Of a stretch of 14,652 bases of DNA, positions 6,867-14,652 are shown in pieces. Below the pieces are notes generated by a model, which was not told where the DNA came from, made no database searches, and saw only the letters and a list, made by a program, of their open reading frames with translations. The DNA lies in contig JBDTMC010000168.1 of the NCBI GenBank assembly GCA_039934475.1, positions 1 through 14,652 on the forward strand. The letters run 5' to 3'. Position numbers and translations under genes: made by a program. Numbering within the stretch: the first letter of the stretch is position 1; every line of letters begins with the position of its first letter. The stretch is from JBDTMC01 sp039934475 (lineage in GTDB: Bacteria; Acidobacteriota; Terriglobia; Bryobacterales; Bryobacteraceae).

Positions 6867-7676
6867 TCAGTCGACTCTCAGCAGTTCGATCTCGTAGACC
6901 AGATTACCCGCGGGAATCCGCTTACTCGGCGGTTTGTTACCGTATGCCAGGGCAGCTGGAATCCAGACCCGGACCTTGTCGCCCGGTGTCAATAGCGGGA
7001 TCGCTTCCCGCCATCCTGGCAGCGTTGTCCCTAGCGGCATCGTGGCCGGCTGGCCGTCCATCACCGTCGTTTGAAACAGCTTCCCTGCAGCAGTCCATCC
7101 CGAGAAGTGGACCGTAACGTTACTGTCCATCGCCGGGTGAACGTTTCCCTTACTCGATTTTAACCAATCTATGGTCACTCCGGATAGAAGTTTTCGCGCG
7201 TTCTCCGGAGGAGTCGTTAAATTCAGCGGGCGACGGGGCGCCTTCGTGATGCTGACCAGTTCCACATCCACCGTCAGCGCCGGTCCCTGGGGCGCCTCTT
7301 CCGGCTTATAGGAAAGACCCCCGGGGATCCAAACCCGCCGCCGTTCCCCCGGTGTCATCAACTTCAACGCGATGGCGATTCCCGGCATAGCCGCTCCCAG
7401 ACATTGCGGAGATGGCTCTGCGGAGGCTCCCGAGGTGGCCGCCAGCCGCCCTTCGCGCGTCCAGGACGTGAACCGCACGCCAAGACAATCGTCGCCTTCC
7501 GGCCGCTCGGTTCCCAGCCCCGCCTTCAAGACCTGCGTGAACACACCGGACTGCGCCTCTTGTGCCTCCGCTGGCGGCGCCGCCACATCCGCCGGCGCCA
7601 CAAAGGAAGGAGTCTGGGCTGAGAGCGGCAAAAGGGCTGCCGCCAACATCCCGATGGCGACCCACTTGCCGCCCAC
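6867..7676 (-). CDS. Exported protein with two FKBP-type prolyl isomerase domains (copy 2)
   Basis: A 269-residue homologue of the FKBP protein at 3972-4763. The GTG at 7676 shares its first base with the TAG stop of the preceding propeller gene (TAGTG), and AGG (7684-7686) sits seven bases upstream, so coupled translation is likely. Residues 1-20 (GGKWVAIGMLAAALLPLSA) are a signal peptide with cleavage near AQ. The second FKBP domain (about 163-269) has Phe191, Phe201, Gln202, Trp222, Tyr245 and Tyr261 at positions equivalent to Tyr26, Phe36, Asp37, Trp59, Tyr82 and Phe99 of FKBP12. The first domain (about 43-147) has lost the Phe36/Asp37 pair and carries Ile100 at the Trp59 site. Predicted role: envelope foldase or chaperone, with the adjacent propeller protein as a plausible client (inference). 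Confidence 0.88.
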   Translation of the reverse strand: MGGKWVAIGMLAAALLPLSAQTPSFVAPADVAAPPAEAQEAQSGVFTQVLKAGLGTERPEGDDCLGVRFTSWTREGRLAATSGASAEPSPQCLGAAMPGIAIALKLMTPGERRRVWIPGGLSYKPEEAPQGPALTVDVELVSITKAPRRPLNLTTPPENARKLLSGVTIDWLKSSKGNVHPAMDSNVTVHFSGWTAAGKLFQTTVMDGQPATMPLGTTLPGWREAIPLLTPGDKVRVWIPAALAYGNKPPSKRIPAGNLVYEIELLRVD

Positions 7677-9712
7677 TAAAACACCTGCAGTTCGTAGATC
7701 CGCGCTGGATCCCCGGCGATTGTGGATGGCTTGCTGATGCTCAGGCGGACGTAGCGCGCCGACACCGGAGTCAACACATGCGTCGAGATGCTCAGTGTGT
7801 TGTTCGTGATGGTTTGCACCGTCGTGAAGTTGACGCCGTCGGTGCTCACATCGATCTTGAACGCCACCGTGTTCCCTTCAAACGGCTCCATGCCGCCGCC
7901 CGCGTGTTCCACAACGACGCGCGATATCGTCTTCGCCGTCCCAAGATCGACCGTCAACCATGGGTTGGGATCGCTCGAGCACCATTTATCGTCCAGGCCT
8001 CCAGCATAAGTGCCATTCACCGCTTTATCGGGCGTCTGATTGCCGCTGCAGGGCGTAGACCCAATCGCCGGCTTTTGGTACGCCAGATTCTGCGCCGCCA
8101 CCCCATGCGCCTTCAAACCGTACACGGAGATGTATTTCGCCTGACCAGCTAGATAAACCTTCCCGTTGGCGACAATCTGATTGCTGCCTTTCGAAAAGAG
8201 ATAGAAGTCGTCGTTGGGCCCGGTGCTCGACCACAGGGTGGCCAGCGTTTCCGCGTTTAACGCATAGAGAATGCCTGGGCATAGGGTCTGGTTGGCATCG
8301 CCGGCGCGTTGAAACGTAGCCCATACGATTCCCGTCCCGGTCTGCGATCCGTTCGCGGAGATCGACGTCATGCCACCCGGCATCCCCAGCGGGGGCAATA
8401 CCGACCCCACAGCGAACGGCGTAGTCACCAAACGCTTCGCCGTTGGATCGAACCGGTAGCCGCGCAAATAGTCGTTCTCGCCCCACACGTACATGTTCAA
8501 TCCCTGCGGGCTCTGCCACCATGGATTCGCATTGTGGATGTGATGCGTCGCGCTGGGTACAGTAGTTGTACTCACCGCCTGAAACACCTGTGGAATCTGC
8601 GTGTCGCCAGGCACCATCTTGCCGAGGTTTGTCGTGTCAATGAGGTAGACCTTGCCCTCTTTGCCGCCCGTGACAACATATTTTGTGCCCGGAACCATCG
8701 TCGGGCCGCCAGAACCGAAATCCAGATCTTCAATATTGAGGCTGTTATAGTTTGACGCCGTAAAGTAATCGAGCACACCGAGGGTCTTCGACGACAGCTT
8801 CACAAGGGACTCGCCGAAATTCTTGGTCCCATTCCAATCGCCGTTCCCGGTGGATACGTAAAGATTGCCGGAGGCATCGAACGCGGGAGCAGCACCGGCC
8901 ATCCAAACGCCGCCCATCATGCCGTTCGGCGTGGTGTTGTGCACCCCCACCTGGCTGAGTGTTGTGCCGTCGTAGGCCATCATCCACCCGTGATACGGGG
9001 TCGTATCGCAGAAGGATGCCCACCCGATGTACACCGTACCTTGGGCGAACGCCAGCGCCGGCCGCTGATTTTGTGTCAATGGGTTGAACGTAATGGTGCT
9101 GCCGCCTTCACCCGTGCCCGGCACTGAGGCAGTGATGACAACCGGGCTATTCGGTCTCTCCAGTCCAGTGGTGATATCGAGGGCGTGCAGCCGCTGCACG
9201 ATGCCCGTCGCCTCGCCAGTCCGCGTCACGAAATACATCGTGTTCCTGGAGGCGTCGATCACGGGCGTCCCAAGGATTCCGATGTTGCCGCTAATGTCGA
9301 GAAAAGGAGTGCAGTATTGCCCCACTTCGGTGCTGACACCAGGGCGCCCCGTGCCGTTGAAATTTTTCATCCATAGCGGTTTTGCGGGCCGGTCGGCGTC
9401 AAACGCGTACACGGAGTTGTTCATCGTAACGGCGTACAACACGTTGTGAGCGGCGCCGCCAACCGTGAGTCCGCTGGCGTAGAGCAGGCTGGCATAAACC
9501 TGATCGTCCACCGGCAGGACAAATATCCGCCCGAAAGTGCTCGAATTCACATTTGATGTGTTGAGGATGGTTTCTTTGAGGTTGGCTCCGCTGCGCCCGC
9601 CGCCGTAGTAGCGTGTCACAACGTAGGGTTTCGACTGAGCCTGAAGATTCTGGGTATCTAGAACTATTCCAAGAGCCCCCAGAATGACCGGAAGAAAAAA
9701 TAAACGCACCAC
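7676..9712 (-). CDS. Secreted PQQ-like beta-propeller protein with C-terminal F5/8 type C domain (copy 2)
   Basis: A 678-residue homologue of the protein at 4744-6789 and the first gene of the minus-strand run. The GTG at 9712 has GAGAGGAG (9719-9726) six bases upstream; a second GTG three bases in is possible. A signal peptide (VRLFFLPVILGALGIVL, cleavage near LQAQ) is followed by PQQ-like blades (NNSVYAFDADRP, GKVYLIDTTNLG, ILYALNAETLATLWSS). The same strip HHIHNANPWWQSPQG is kept, as are the Cys positions in SFCDT and in the C-terminal F5/8C domain (PCSGNQTPDKAVNGTY, DKWCSS, ARYVRLSI, IYELQVF). The paired cysteines of the F5/8C domain may form a disulfide. Surface attachment or glycan binding is inferred from the domain; the substrate is unknown. 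Confidence 0.88.
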   Translation of the reverse strand: MVRLFFLPVILGALGIVLDTQNLQAQSKPYVVTRYYGGGRSGANLKETILNTSNVNSSTFGRIFVLPVDDQVYASLLYASGLTVGGAAHNVLYAVTMNNSVYAFDADRPAKPLWMKNFNGTGRPGVSTEVGQYCTPFLDISGNIGILGTPVIDASRNTMYFVTRTGEATGIVQRLHALDITTGLERPNSPVVITASVPGTGEGGSTITFNPLTQNQRPALAFAQGTVYIGWASFCDTTPYHGWMMAYDGTTLSQVGVHNTTPNGMMGGVWMAGAAPAFDASGNLYVSTGNGDWNGTKNFGESLVKLSSKTLGVLDYFTASNYNSLNIEDLDFGSGGPTMVPGTKYVVTGGKEGKVYLIDTTNLGKMVPGDTQIPQVFQAVSTTTVPSATHHIHNANPWWQSPQGLNMYVWGENDYLRGYRFDPTAKRLVTTPFAVGSVLPPLGMPGGMTSISANGSQTGTGIVWATFQRAGDANQTLCPGILYALNAETLATLWSSTGPNDDFYLFSKGSNQIVANGKVYLAGQAKYISVYGLKAHGVAAQNLAYQKPAIGSTPCSGNQTPDKAVNGTYAGGLDDKWCSSDPNPWLTVDLGTAKTISRVVVEHAGGGMEPFEGNTVAFKIDVSTDGVNFTTVQTITNNTLSISTHVLTPVSARYVRLSISKPSTIAGDPARIYELQVF

Positions 9713-9718
9713 GACTGA

Positions 9719-9726
9719 CTCCTCTC
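9719..9726 (-). promoter_or_regulatory. Ribosome binding site of the propeller/FKBP operon
   Basis: GAGAGGAG on the minus strand, six bases before the GTG at 9712. It is the strongest Shine-Dalgarno of the minus-strand genes and supports this non-ATG start. No matching -35/-10 pair could be identified with confidence further upstream. Confidence 0.65.
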
Positions 9727-9910
9727 GTCTTCGCGAGACTGATTAGTAACGATAGGTGGGAAACGGATGACCGCAGACCATTCCCAGACGACTAATTACC
9801 GTAGCTTCGACGTTAACATCCTTGCTTTACAACGGCAACCGACCCTGTACTAGAACCAAAGGTACAGCCATTACCGCACGCCGGTGCCAAGCTCCGCCGT
9901 CCCTCTCCGG

Positions 9911-9919
9911 TGCTACACT
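9911..9919 (+). promoter_or_regulatory. Extended -10 promoter element of the fad operon
   Basis: TGCTACACT on the plus strand, a TGn extension plus a -10 hexamer matching TATAAT at four of six positions. It ends 19 bases before the ATG at 9939. No -35 hexamer is recognisable at 16-18 bases upstream, as is typical of extended -10 promoters. The predicted leader is only about a dozen bases. Confidence 0.5.
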
Positions 9920-9938
9920 CCGGACTGGTACCTCCCAC

Positions 9939-12272
9939 ATGAAAAGACTTCGTCGAGTCGCTGTACTGGGCGCCGGAACCATGGGGGCGCGGATTGCCGC
10001 CCACTTTGCCAATGCCGGTTACCCAGCCCTGTTGCTGGATATAGTACTGCCCGGACAAACTGACCGGAACGCCGCCGCCAAGCGCGGCATTGACGCCATA
10101 ATTAAACAAAAGCCCGCTGCTTTTTTTAGTCAGGTTGAAACCACCCTGGTTACGCCAGGGAACTTCGAGGACGACCTGTCCCAATTGAGTGACTGCGATT
10201 GGATTGTCGAGGCGGTCGTCGAGAACCTCGCCATCAAACGCGATCTGTGGGCAAAAGTGGAGTCCGTACGTCACACTGACTCCATCGTCTCTACGAACAC
10301 GAGCGGCATTCCACTGGCCGCCATCTCCGATGGCTTCTCCACCGGCTTCCGTCAGCACTTCCTCGGCACTCATTTCTTCAACCCGCCCCGCTACCTCCAC
10401 CTTTGTGAGGTCATTCCGGGGCAGGACACCGATCCCGCCATCCTCGCCGCCGCCGCGGAGGTTATCGACCACCGCTTAGGTAAAGGCGTCGTCCCCTGCA
10501 ACGACACGCCGAACTTCATCGCCAACCGCATCGGCAGTTTCTATGGCGCAACCGTCTACAAGATCATGATGGAGGACGGCTACACCATCGAAGAGGTGGA
10601 CGCCCTCACCGGCTCCCTCATCGGCGTGCCCAATACCGCCAGCTTCCGCCTTCTCGACCTGGTGGGTATCGACATCTGGGCGCACGTGGCGGGAAACTTA
10701 TACGACGCCGTTCCCGACGACCCGTGGCGCGAACGCTTCCTCCCTCCGCCCTTCCTGGCCAGCATGTTGGAACGCAAATGGCTGGGCGAAAAGACCGGCC
10801 AGGGCTTCTATAAGAAGGTGGGGAAGGGTGATGACCGCATCATCTACGCCATCGACTGGAAGACTCTCGAATACCATGTGGCGGATCGCCCCAAGTTCCC
10901 TTCCGCCGAAGCCGTCAAGCCGATGGAGGACTTGCCCGCGCGTCTGCGCGCCCTGCTCGCTACCAACGATCGCGTCGGAACATTTCTGTGGAAGCTGTTC
11001 AGCGATGTGTTCCTCTACTCGGCGGAACGAATTCCCGAGATCGCCGGCCGCCCCGTGGAAATCGATCGCGCCATGCGCTGGGGTTACGCCAATAAATTGG
11101 GGCCGTTCGAACTCTGGGACGCGGTGGGCTTTGAAGCCACGGCAAAGCGCATTGAGGCCGAGGGCCGAACGCTTCCGCCCAGTGTAGTGAACATGCTCTC
11201 CAGCGGAGCGAAAGGTTTCTACCGGCCAGCCGATGAGAACGGAACGCCTCATACGGAATACTTCGATCTCTGCGCCAGCACGTACCGGCAGATCGAAGCC
11301 CGGCCTGGCGTCATTTCGCTCGCCGACACCAAGCGTGCCCGCGGCGTAGTGAAATCGAACTCAGGCGCGTCGTTAATAGACCTCGGCGACGGCGTGCTCT
11401 GCCTCGAGTTCCACAGCAAGATGAACGCGCTCGGCGGCGATCAAGTATCGATGATCCACGCCGGGATCGCCGAGACCGAAAAGAACTTCGAGGCGATGGT
11501 GATCGCCAATGAGGGCGAGAACTTCAGCGTCGGAGCGAATCTGGTTCTGGTGCTGCTGGGCGCACAGGAAGAGGAGTGGGACGAATTGAACGTCGCCGTC
11601 CATCGCTTCCAGCAAGCGATGATGGCGATCAAATACGCGCCCAAACCAGTGGTGGTGGCGCCCTTCGCGCGCACCCTCGGAGGCGGCTGCGAAGTCGCCC
11701 TCCACGGCGCCCGCATCCAGGCTTCGGCAGAACTCTATATGGGTCTGGTGGAGGCGGGCGTCGGCGTCATCCCCGCCGGCGGGGGCTGTAAGGAATCGAT
11801 CCTCCGTCTTAAGGATCCACGCAAGATGTTCGAGACCCTCGGCATGGCCAAGGTCTCGATGAGCGCTAAAGAGGCCCGCGACCTGCGCTTCCTGCGCCTG
11901 GACGACGGAATCAGCATGAATCCCGAGCGTCTGATTGCGGATGCCAAAGCCGCGGCCCTGGCGCTTGTGCCGAACTACAAACAAGGCCGTCCGCTGACGA
12001 ACATCAAAGTGAGCGGAGCCACCGGCTACTCCATGATGAAGCTCGGCGCGTGGATGATGCGGCAGGGTAACTACATCTCCGACTACGACATGGTAGTCGC
12101 GGAGAAACTGGCCTACGTTCTCAGCGGCGGCGGCCTCACCGGCGAACCCGAGGTGACCGAACAGTATCTTCTAGACCTGGAGCGCGAAGCCTTCCTCAGC
12201 CTCCTCGGCAACACCAAAACACAACAGCGCATGCAGCACACGCTGAAAACCGGCAAGCCTCTGCGCAACTAG
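9939..12272 (+). CDS. fadN: 3-hydroxyacyl-CoA dehydrogenase / enoyl-CoA hydratase fusion (FadN type)
   Basis: Bifunctional beta-oxidation enzyme of 777 residues: it hydrates trans-2-enoyl-CoA and oxidises 3-hydroxyacyl-CoA with NAD+. The dehydrogenase half comes first, the reverse of FadB. It shows the NAD-binding GAGTMG (11-16), catalytic His145 in GTHFFNP and Glu157 twelve residues later, the known His/Glu spacing, and then the helical C-terminal domains to about 440. The crotonase half spans roughly 480-680. It has FSVGANL (near 529) at the oxyanion loop, and Glu585 (GGGCE) and Glu605 twenty residues apart, matching Glu144/Glu164 of mitochondrial enoyl-CoA hydratase. The ATG at 9939 is chosen because the Rossmann strand starts at residue 7; an in-frame TTG at 9822 would add 39 unrelated residues. 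No Shine-Dalgarno is seen. The thiolase gene follows after 15 bases. Bacillus FadN is of similar length (about 790). Confidence 0.93.
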   Translation: MKRLRRVAVLGAGTMGARIAAHFANAGYPALLLDIVLPGQTDRNAAAKRGIDAIIKQKPAAFFSQVETTLVTPGNFEDDLSQLSDCDWIVEAVVENLAIKRDLWAKVESVRHTDSIVSTNTSGIPLAAISDGFSTGFRQHFLGTHFFNPPRYLHLCEVIPGQDTDPAILAAAAEVIDHRLGKGVVPCNDTPNFIANRIGSFYGATVYKIMMEDGYTIEEVDALTGSLIGVPNTASFRLLDLVGIDIWAHVAGNLYDAVPDDPWRERFLPPPFLASMLERKWLGEKTGQGFYKKVGKGDDRIIYAIDWKTLEYHVADRPKFPSAEAVKPMEDLPARLRALLATNDRVGTFLWKLFSDVFLYSAERIPEIAGRPVEIDRAMRWGYANKLGPFELWDAVGFEATAKRIEAEGRTLPPSVVNMLSSGAKGFYRPADENGTPHTEYFDLCASTYRQIEARPGVISLADTKRARGVVKSNSGASLIDLGDGVLCLEFHSKMNALGGDQVSMIHAGIAETEKNFEAMVIANEGENFSVGANLVLVLLGAQEEEWDELNVAVHRFQQAMMAIKYAPKPVVVAPFARTLGGGCEVALHGARIQASAELYMGLVEAGVGVIPAGGGCKESILRLKDPRKMFETLGMAKVSMSAKEARDLRFLRLDDGISMNPERLIADAKAAALALVPNYKQGRPLTNIKVSGATGYSMMKLGAWMMRQGNYISDYDMVVAEKLAYVLSGGGLTGEPEVTEQYLLDLEREAFLSLLGNTKTQQRMQHTLKTGKPLRN

Positions 12273-12287
12273 GAGAAGGGAACCACA

Positions 12288-13463
12288 ATGCACGACGTAG
12301 TAATCATGGACTGCCTCCGTACGCCCGTCGGCAAGGCGGGCAAAGGCTCCCTCCGCAACACGCGACCGGACGACCTCGCCGCGCTCGTCATGACGGCGCT
12401 ACTCCAGAAGTACCCACAAGTCCCGCGCGAATTGATCGACGATGTCATCCTTGGCTGCGCCATGCCCGAGGGCGAGCAAGGTCTCAACATCGCCCGCATC
12501 GCCGCCATCCGTGCCGGGCTTCCCGACGAAGTCCCCGGCATGACAATCAATCGCTTCTGCTCCTCCGGACTTCAATCCATCGCCATGGCGGCCGACCGCA
12601 TCAAAGCGGGTGGCGCGGAGATCATCCTCGCGGGCGGCACTGAGAGCATGAGCATGGTCCCCATGTCGGGCAACAAGTTCTCTCCCAATCCCAGCCTGGT
12701 GGATTCCCGTCCCGGTATTTACATCACGATGGGCCTGACTGCAGAGAACGTTGTAGCCAAGTACGGTGTTAGCCGCGTGGACCAGGACGAGTTCGCACTG
12801 CGTAGCCACCAGAACGCCATCGACGCCATCAAAGAAGGCGATTTCAAGGAGGAGATTGTCCCCGTGGAGATTGAGACCACGGCGTTGGTGGGCGGCAAGA
12901 AGAAGACCACGCGGACGATGCTGACGCACGACGAAGGGCCGCGCGCCGATACCTCCATGGAAGCGCTGAGCAAACTGAAGCCGGTGTTCCATCAGGAAGG
13001 TACGGTCACCGCCGGCAACTCCTCGCAAACCAGTGACGGCGCCGCCATCGCCTTGGTGATGTCGGCCAAGAAGGCCGAGGAACTGGGGCTGAAGCCGATG
13101 GCGCGCTTCGTTTCCTTCGCCGTCGCCGGGGTTCCGCCGGAGATCATGGGCATCGGTCCGGTGCGCGCTATCCCTAAGGCCCTGGCGCTGGCCGGACTCA
13201 AGCTGGAAGACATCGATCTGATCGAATTGAACGAAGCCTTTGCCGCCCAGGCGCTGGCCGTGATCCGCGAAGGCGGGCTCGACATCAAACGCATTAACGT
13301 CAATGGAGGAGCGATCGCCCTGGGGCATCCCCTGGGCTGCACCGGCGCGAAACTCACCGCCGGCATCCTCCGCGAAATGCAGCGCCGCGAATCGCGGTAT
13401 GGCATGGTAACCATGTGTATCGGAGGCGGCCAGGGCGCCGCCGGAATTTTGGAGCGAATGTAG
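12288..13463 (+). CDS. fadA: Acetyl-CoA acyltransferase (3-ketoacyl-CoA thiolase)
   Basis: Thiolase of 391 residues, the usual length, which cleaves 3-ketoacyl-CoA with CoA to release acetyl-CoA. The nucleophile is Cys91 in INRFCSSGLQS. The catalytic His347 lies in GGAIALGHPLGCTGA and the acid/base Cys377 in MCIGGGQGAA. GGTESMS is the conserved thiolase signature of the N-terminal half. The ATG follows a strong AGGAGAAGGG ribosome site that overlaps the stop codon of the upstream gene, and the acyl-CoA dehydrogenase gene begins two bases after its own stop. A biosynthetic acetoacetyl-CoA thiolase has the same fold, but the neighbours favour degradative beta-oxidation. Confidence 0.94.
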   Translation: MHDVVIMDCLRTPVGKAGKGSLRNTRPDDLAALVMTALLQKYPQVPRELIDDVILGCAMPEGEQGLNIARIAAIRAGLPDEVPGMTINRFCSSGLQSIAMAADRIKAGGAEIILAGGTESMSMVPMSGNKFSPNPSLVDSRPGIYITMGLTAENVVAKYGVSRVDQDEFALRSHQNAIDAIKEGDFKEEIVPVEIETTALVGGKKKTTRTMLTHDEGPRADTSMEALSKLKPVFHQEGTVTAGNSSQTSDGAAIALVMSAKKAEELGLKPMARFVSFAVAGVPPEIMGIGPVRAIPKALALAGLKLEDIDLIELNEAFAAQALAVIREGGLDIKRINVNGGAIALGHPLGCTGAKLTAGILREMQRRESRYGMVTMCIGGGQGAAGILERM

Positions 13464-13465
13464 CT

Positions 13466-14652
13466 ATGGCAACCACAATCTCTGCGATTCCCAAAGTAAA
13501 GGGCGGCGCGTTCCTCATCGAGTCGCGCCAGCCGGCCGACATCTTTACGCCAGAGGATTTCACTTCCGAACATCACGCCATCGGCCGCACCACGGACGAG
13601 TTTTGGGAGAAGGAAGTCGGCCCCAACGTCGAAGCCATTCAGCACCATGAGCCTGGCGTTGCCGTCGGTATCCTGCGCAAGTCCGGCGAACTCGGACTGC
13701 TCGCAGTCACCGTGCCGGAACGCTTCGGCGGCATGGAGATGGATCTACCCTCAGTGATGGTGGTAGCCGAGCACATCGCCAAAGACGGCTCTTACTCCGC
13801 CTGGCACGGCGCCCATGCCGGCATCGGGACGATGCCGATCCTGCTTTATGGCACCGAGGAGCAGCGCGCCAAGTATCTGCCGAAACTGGCGACGGCGGAA
13901 ATGGTGGGCGCCTATTGCCTCACCGAGCCTCACGCCGGTTCAGACGCGCTCGCGGCGAAGACACGAGCCGATTTGAGCGCCGACGGCACGCACTACGTTC
14001 TTAACGGTCAGAAGATGTGGATCACCAACGGTGGTTCCGCCGACGTCTTCACTGTCTTCGCGAAGGTCGGCGGCGAGAAGTTCTCAGCCTTCATCGTGGA
14101 GCGCGCCTGGCCGGGCGTCAGTGTCGGCGCGGAAGAGAAGAAGATGGGCATCAAGGGCAGTTCCACTTGCGCCGTCTTCTTCGATAACGTGAAGGTGCCA
14201 GTTGAGAATCTGTTGGGCGAAATCGGGCGCGGCCATATCATCGCGTTCAATATCCTCAACCTGGGACGGCTGAAGCTGGGGCCGTTCGCGGTGGGAGGCT
14301 CGAAGGGCGTGCTGGCGATCTCACTCAAGTACGCTCAGGAGCGAAAGGCTTTCGGCAAGTCCATCAGCGAGTTCGGCATGATCCAGCACAAGCTCGCCGA
14401 AATGGCGATTCGGATCTATGCCGCCGAATCGATGAGTTACCGCGTGGTAGGCCACATTGAGGCTCATCTGGAAGGCTGGAGTTGGGCACAACCCGACGCG
14501 GCGCAGGTGTATCTGAAAGCGGTAGAGGAGTTCGCCGCCGAATGCTCCTACGTCAAGATCTTTGCCTCTGAAGTGCTCGACTACGTTGTCGATGAGGGCG
14601 TTCAGATCCACGGTGGCTACGGCTATCATCAGGACTACGCGGTGGAACGCGC
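13466..14652 (+). CDS. fadE: Acyl-CoA dehydrogenase (FadE type), cut by right edge
   Basis: FAD-dependent enzyme for the first step of beta-oxidation, forming trans-2-enoyl-CoA. The ATG at 13466 lies two bases after the thiolase stop, with GGAG at 13451-13454 as a rather distant ribosome site. The frame stays open for 395 codons to the window end. Family signatures are visible: YCLTEPHAGSDA (150-161), WITNGG (185-190), GIKGSSTC (228-235), QERKAFGK (291-298) and QIHGGYGY (380-387). The catalytic glutamate, expected shortly after QIHGGYGY in an EGT-like motif, lies beyond the edge and cannot be checked. The bacillary FadE family has about 590 residues, so roughly two-thirds is present. Electrons would pass to an electron-transfer flavoprotein, not encoded here. 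Confidence 0.93.
   Translation, partial: MATTISAIPKVKGGAFLIESRQPADIFTPEDFTSEHHAIGRTTDEFWEKEVGPNVEAIQHHEPGVAVGILRKSGELGLLAVTVPERFGGMEMDLPSVMVVAEHIAKDGSYSAWHGAHAGIGTMPILLYGTEEQRAKYLPKLATAEMVGAYCLTEPHAGSDALAAKTRADLSADGTHYVLNGQKMWITNGGSADVFTVFAKVGGEKFSAFIVERAWPGVSVGAEEKKMGIKGSSTCAVFFDNVKVPVENLLGEIGRGHIIAFNILNLGRLKLGPFAVGGSKGVLAISLKYAQERKAFGKSISEFGMIQHKLAEMAIRIYAAESMSYRVVGHIEAHLEGWSWAQPDAAQVYLKAVEEFAAECSYVKIFASEVLDYVVDEGVQIHGGYGYHQDYAVER

Larger units (their letters stand above)
3972..9712 (-). repeat. Tandem duplication of a propeller-F5/8C + double-FKBP gene pair
   Basis: The segment 6867-9712 (propeller copy 2 then FKBP copy 2) and the segment 3972-6789 (propeller copy 1 then FKBP copy 1) have the same gene order, near-equal lengths (678/269 and 681/271 residues, taking the longer FKBP start in copy 1) and clear homology along their whole length. 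The propeller proteins match at about two-thirds of positions by eye and the FKBP proteins at about half. Divergence is even, without nonsense codons, so both copies appear to be under selection. Confidence 0.85.

Noticed and set aside
4744..9712. Propeller proteins as PQQ-dependent alcohol dehydrogenases
   Set aside because: Blade motifs are PQQ-repeat-like, but I see no vicinal disulfide (adjacent Cys-Cys), no cytochrome c CxxCH motif and no dehydrogenase neighbours; only the fold is supported.
9723..9738. TCTCG/CGAGA hairpin near the ribosome site of the propeller operon as a regulatory element
   Set aside because: Five pairs is within chance expectation, with no supporting alternative structure or conserved motif.
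9822..9938. In-frame upstream extension of the FadN-type gene from a TTG
   Set aside because: It adds 39 residues unlike the family, covers the extended -10 element, and the Rossmann fold begins directly after the ATG at 9939.
12399..13328. Minus-strand frame of 309 codons inside the thiolase gene
   Set aside because: The sense strand encodes a full thiolase with all catalytic residues; the antisense frame is a codon-bias artefact.

Overview
The window looks like a chromosomal segment of a GC-rich bacterium, most probably an Acidobacteriota of the Bryobacterales/Solibacter type. This placement is inferred from family content (secreted propeller/discoidin proteins, DUF4331, TPR proteins) and base composition, not from a marker gene. 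No RNA genes, CRISPR arrays, insertion sequences or phage genes were seen.

Left block (1-1604, plus strand): the 3' end of a DUF4331 gene, a strong intrinsic terminator, then a complete gene for an exported tetratricopeptide-repeat protein. A short convergent gap (1605-1749) separates it from the central block.

Central block (1750-9712, minus strand): six closely packed genes, read right to left. They are a secreted beta-propeller protein with a C-terminal F5/8C (discoidin) domain, an exported double-FKBP protein, a second propeller-F5/8C protein, a second double-FKBP protein, an unrecognised 108-residue protein and an M1 metallo-aminopeptidase. The first four are two diverged copies of one two-gene cassette. 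Within each cassette the genes overlap, which suggests coupled synthesis of a secreted client and an envelope foldase. This is the most novel-looking element of the window.

Right block (9939-14652, plus strand): a divergent fatty-acid beta-oxidation operon. It encodes a 3-hydroxyacyl-CoA dehydrogenase/enoyl-CoA hydratase fusion, a thiolase and an acyl-CoA dehydrogenase cut by the window edge. The order matches the fadN-fadA-fadE operon of Bacillus. The three enzymes together cover the oxidation, hydration, second oxidation and thiolysis steps. All catalytic residues that fall inside the window are present. The 226-base divergent region between the central and right blocks carries an extended -10 promoter for the fad operon and a good Shine-Dalgarno for the propeller operon.
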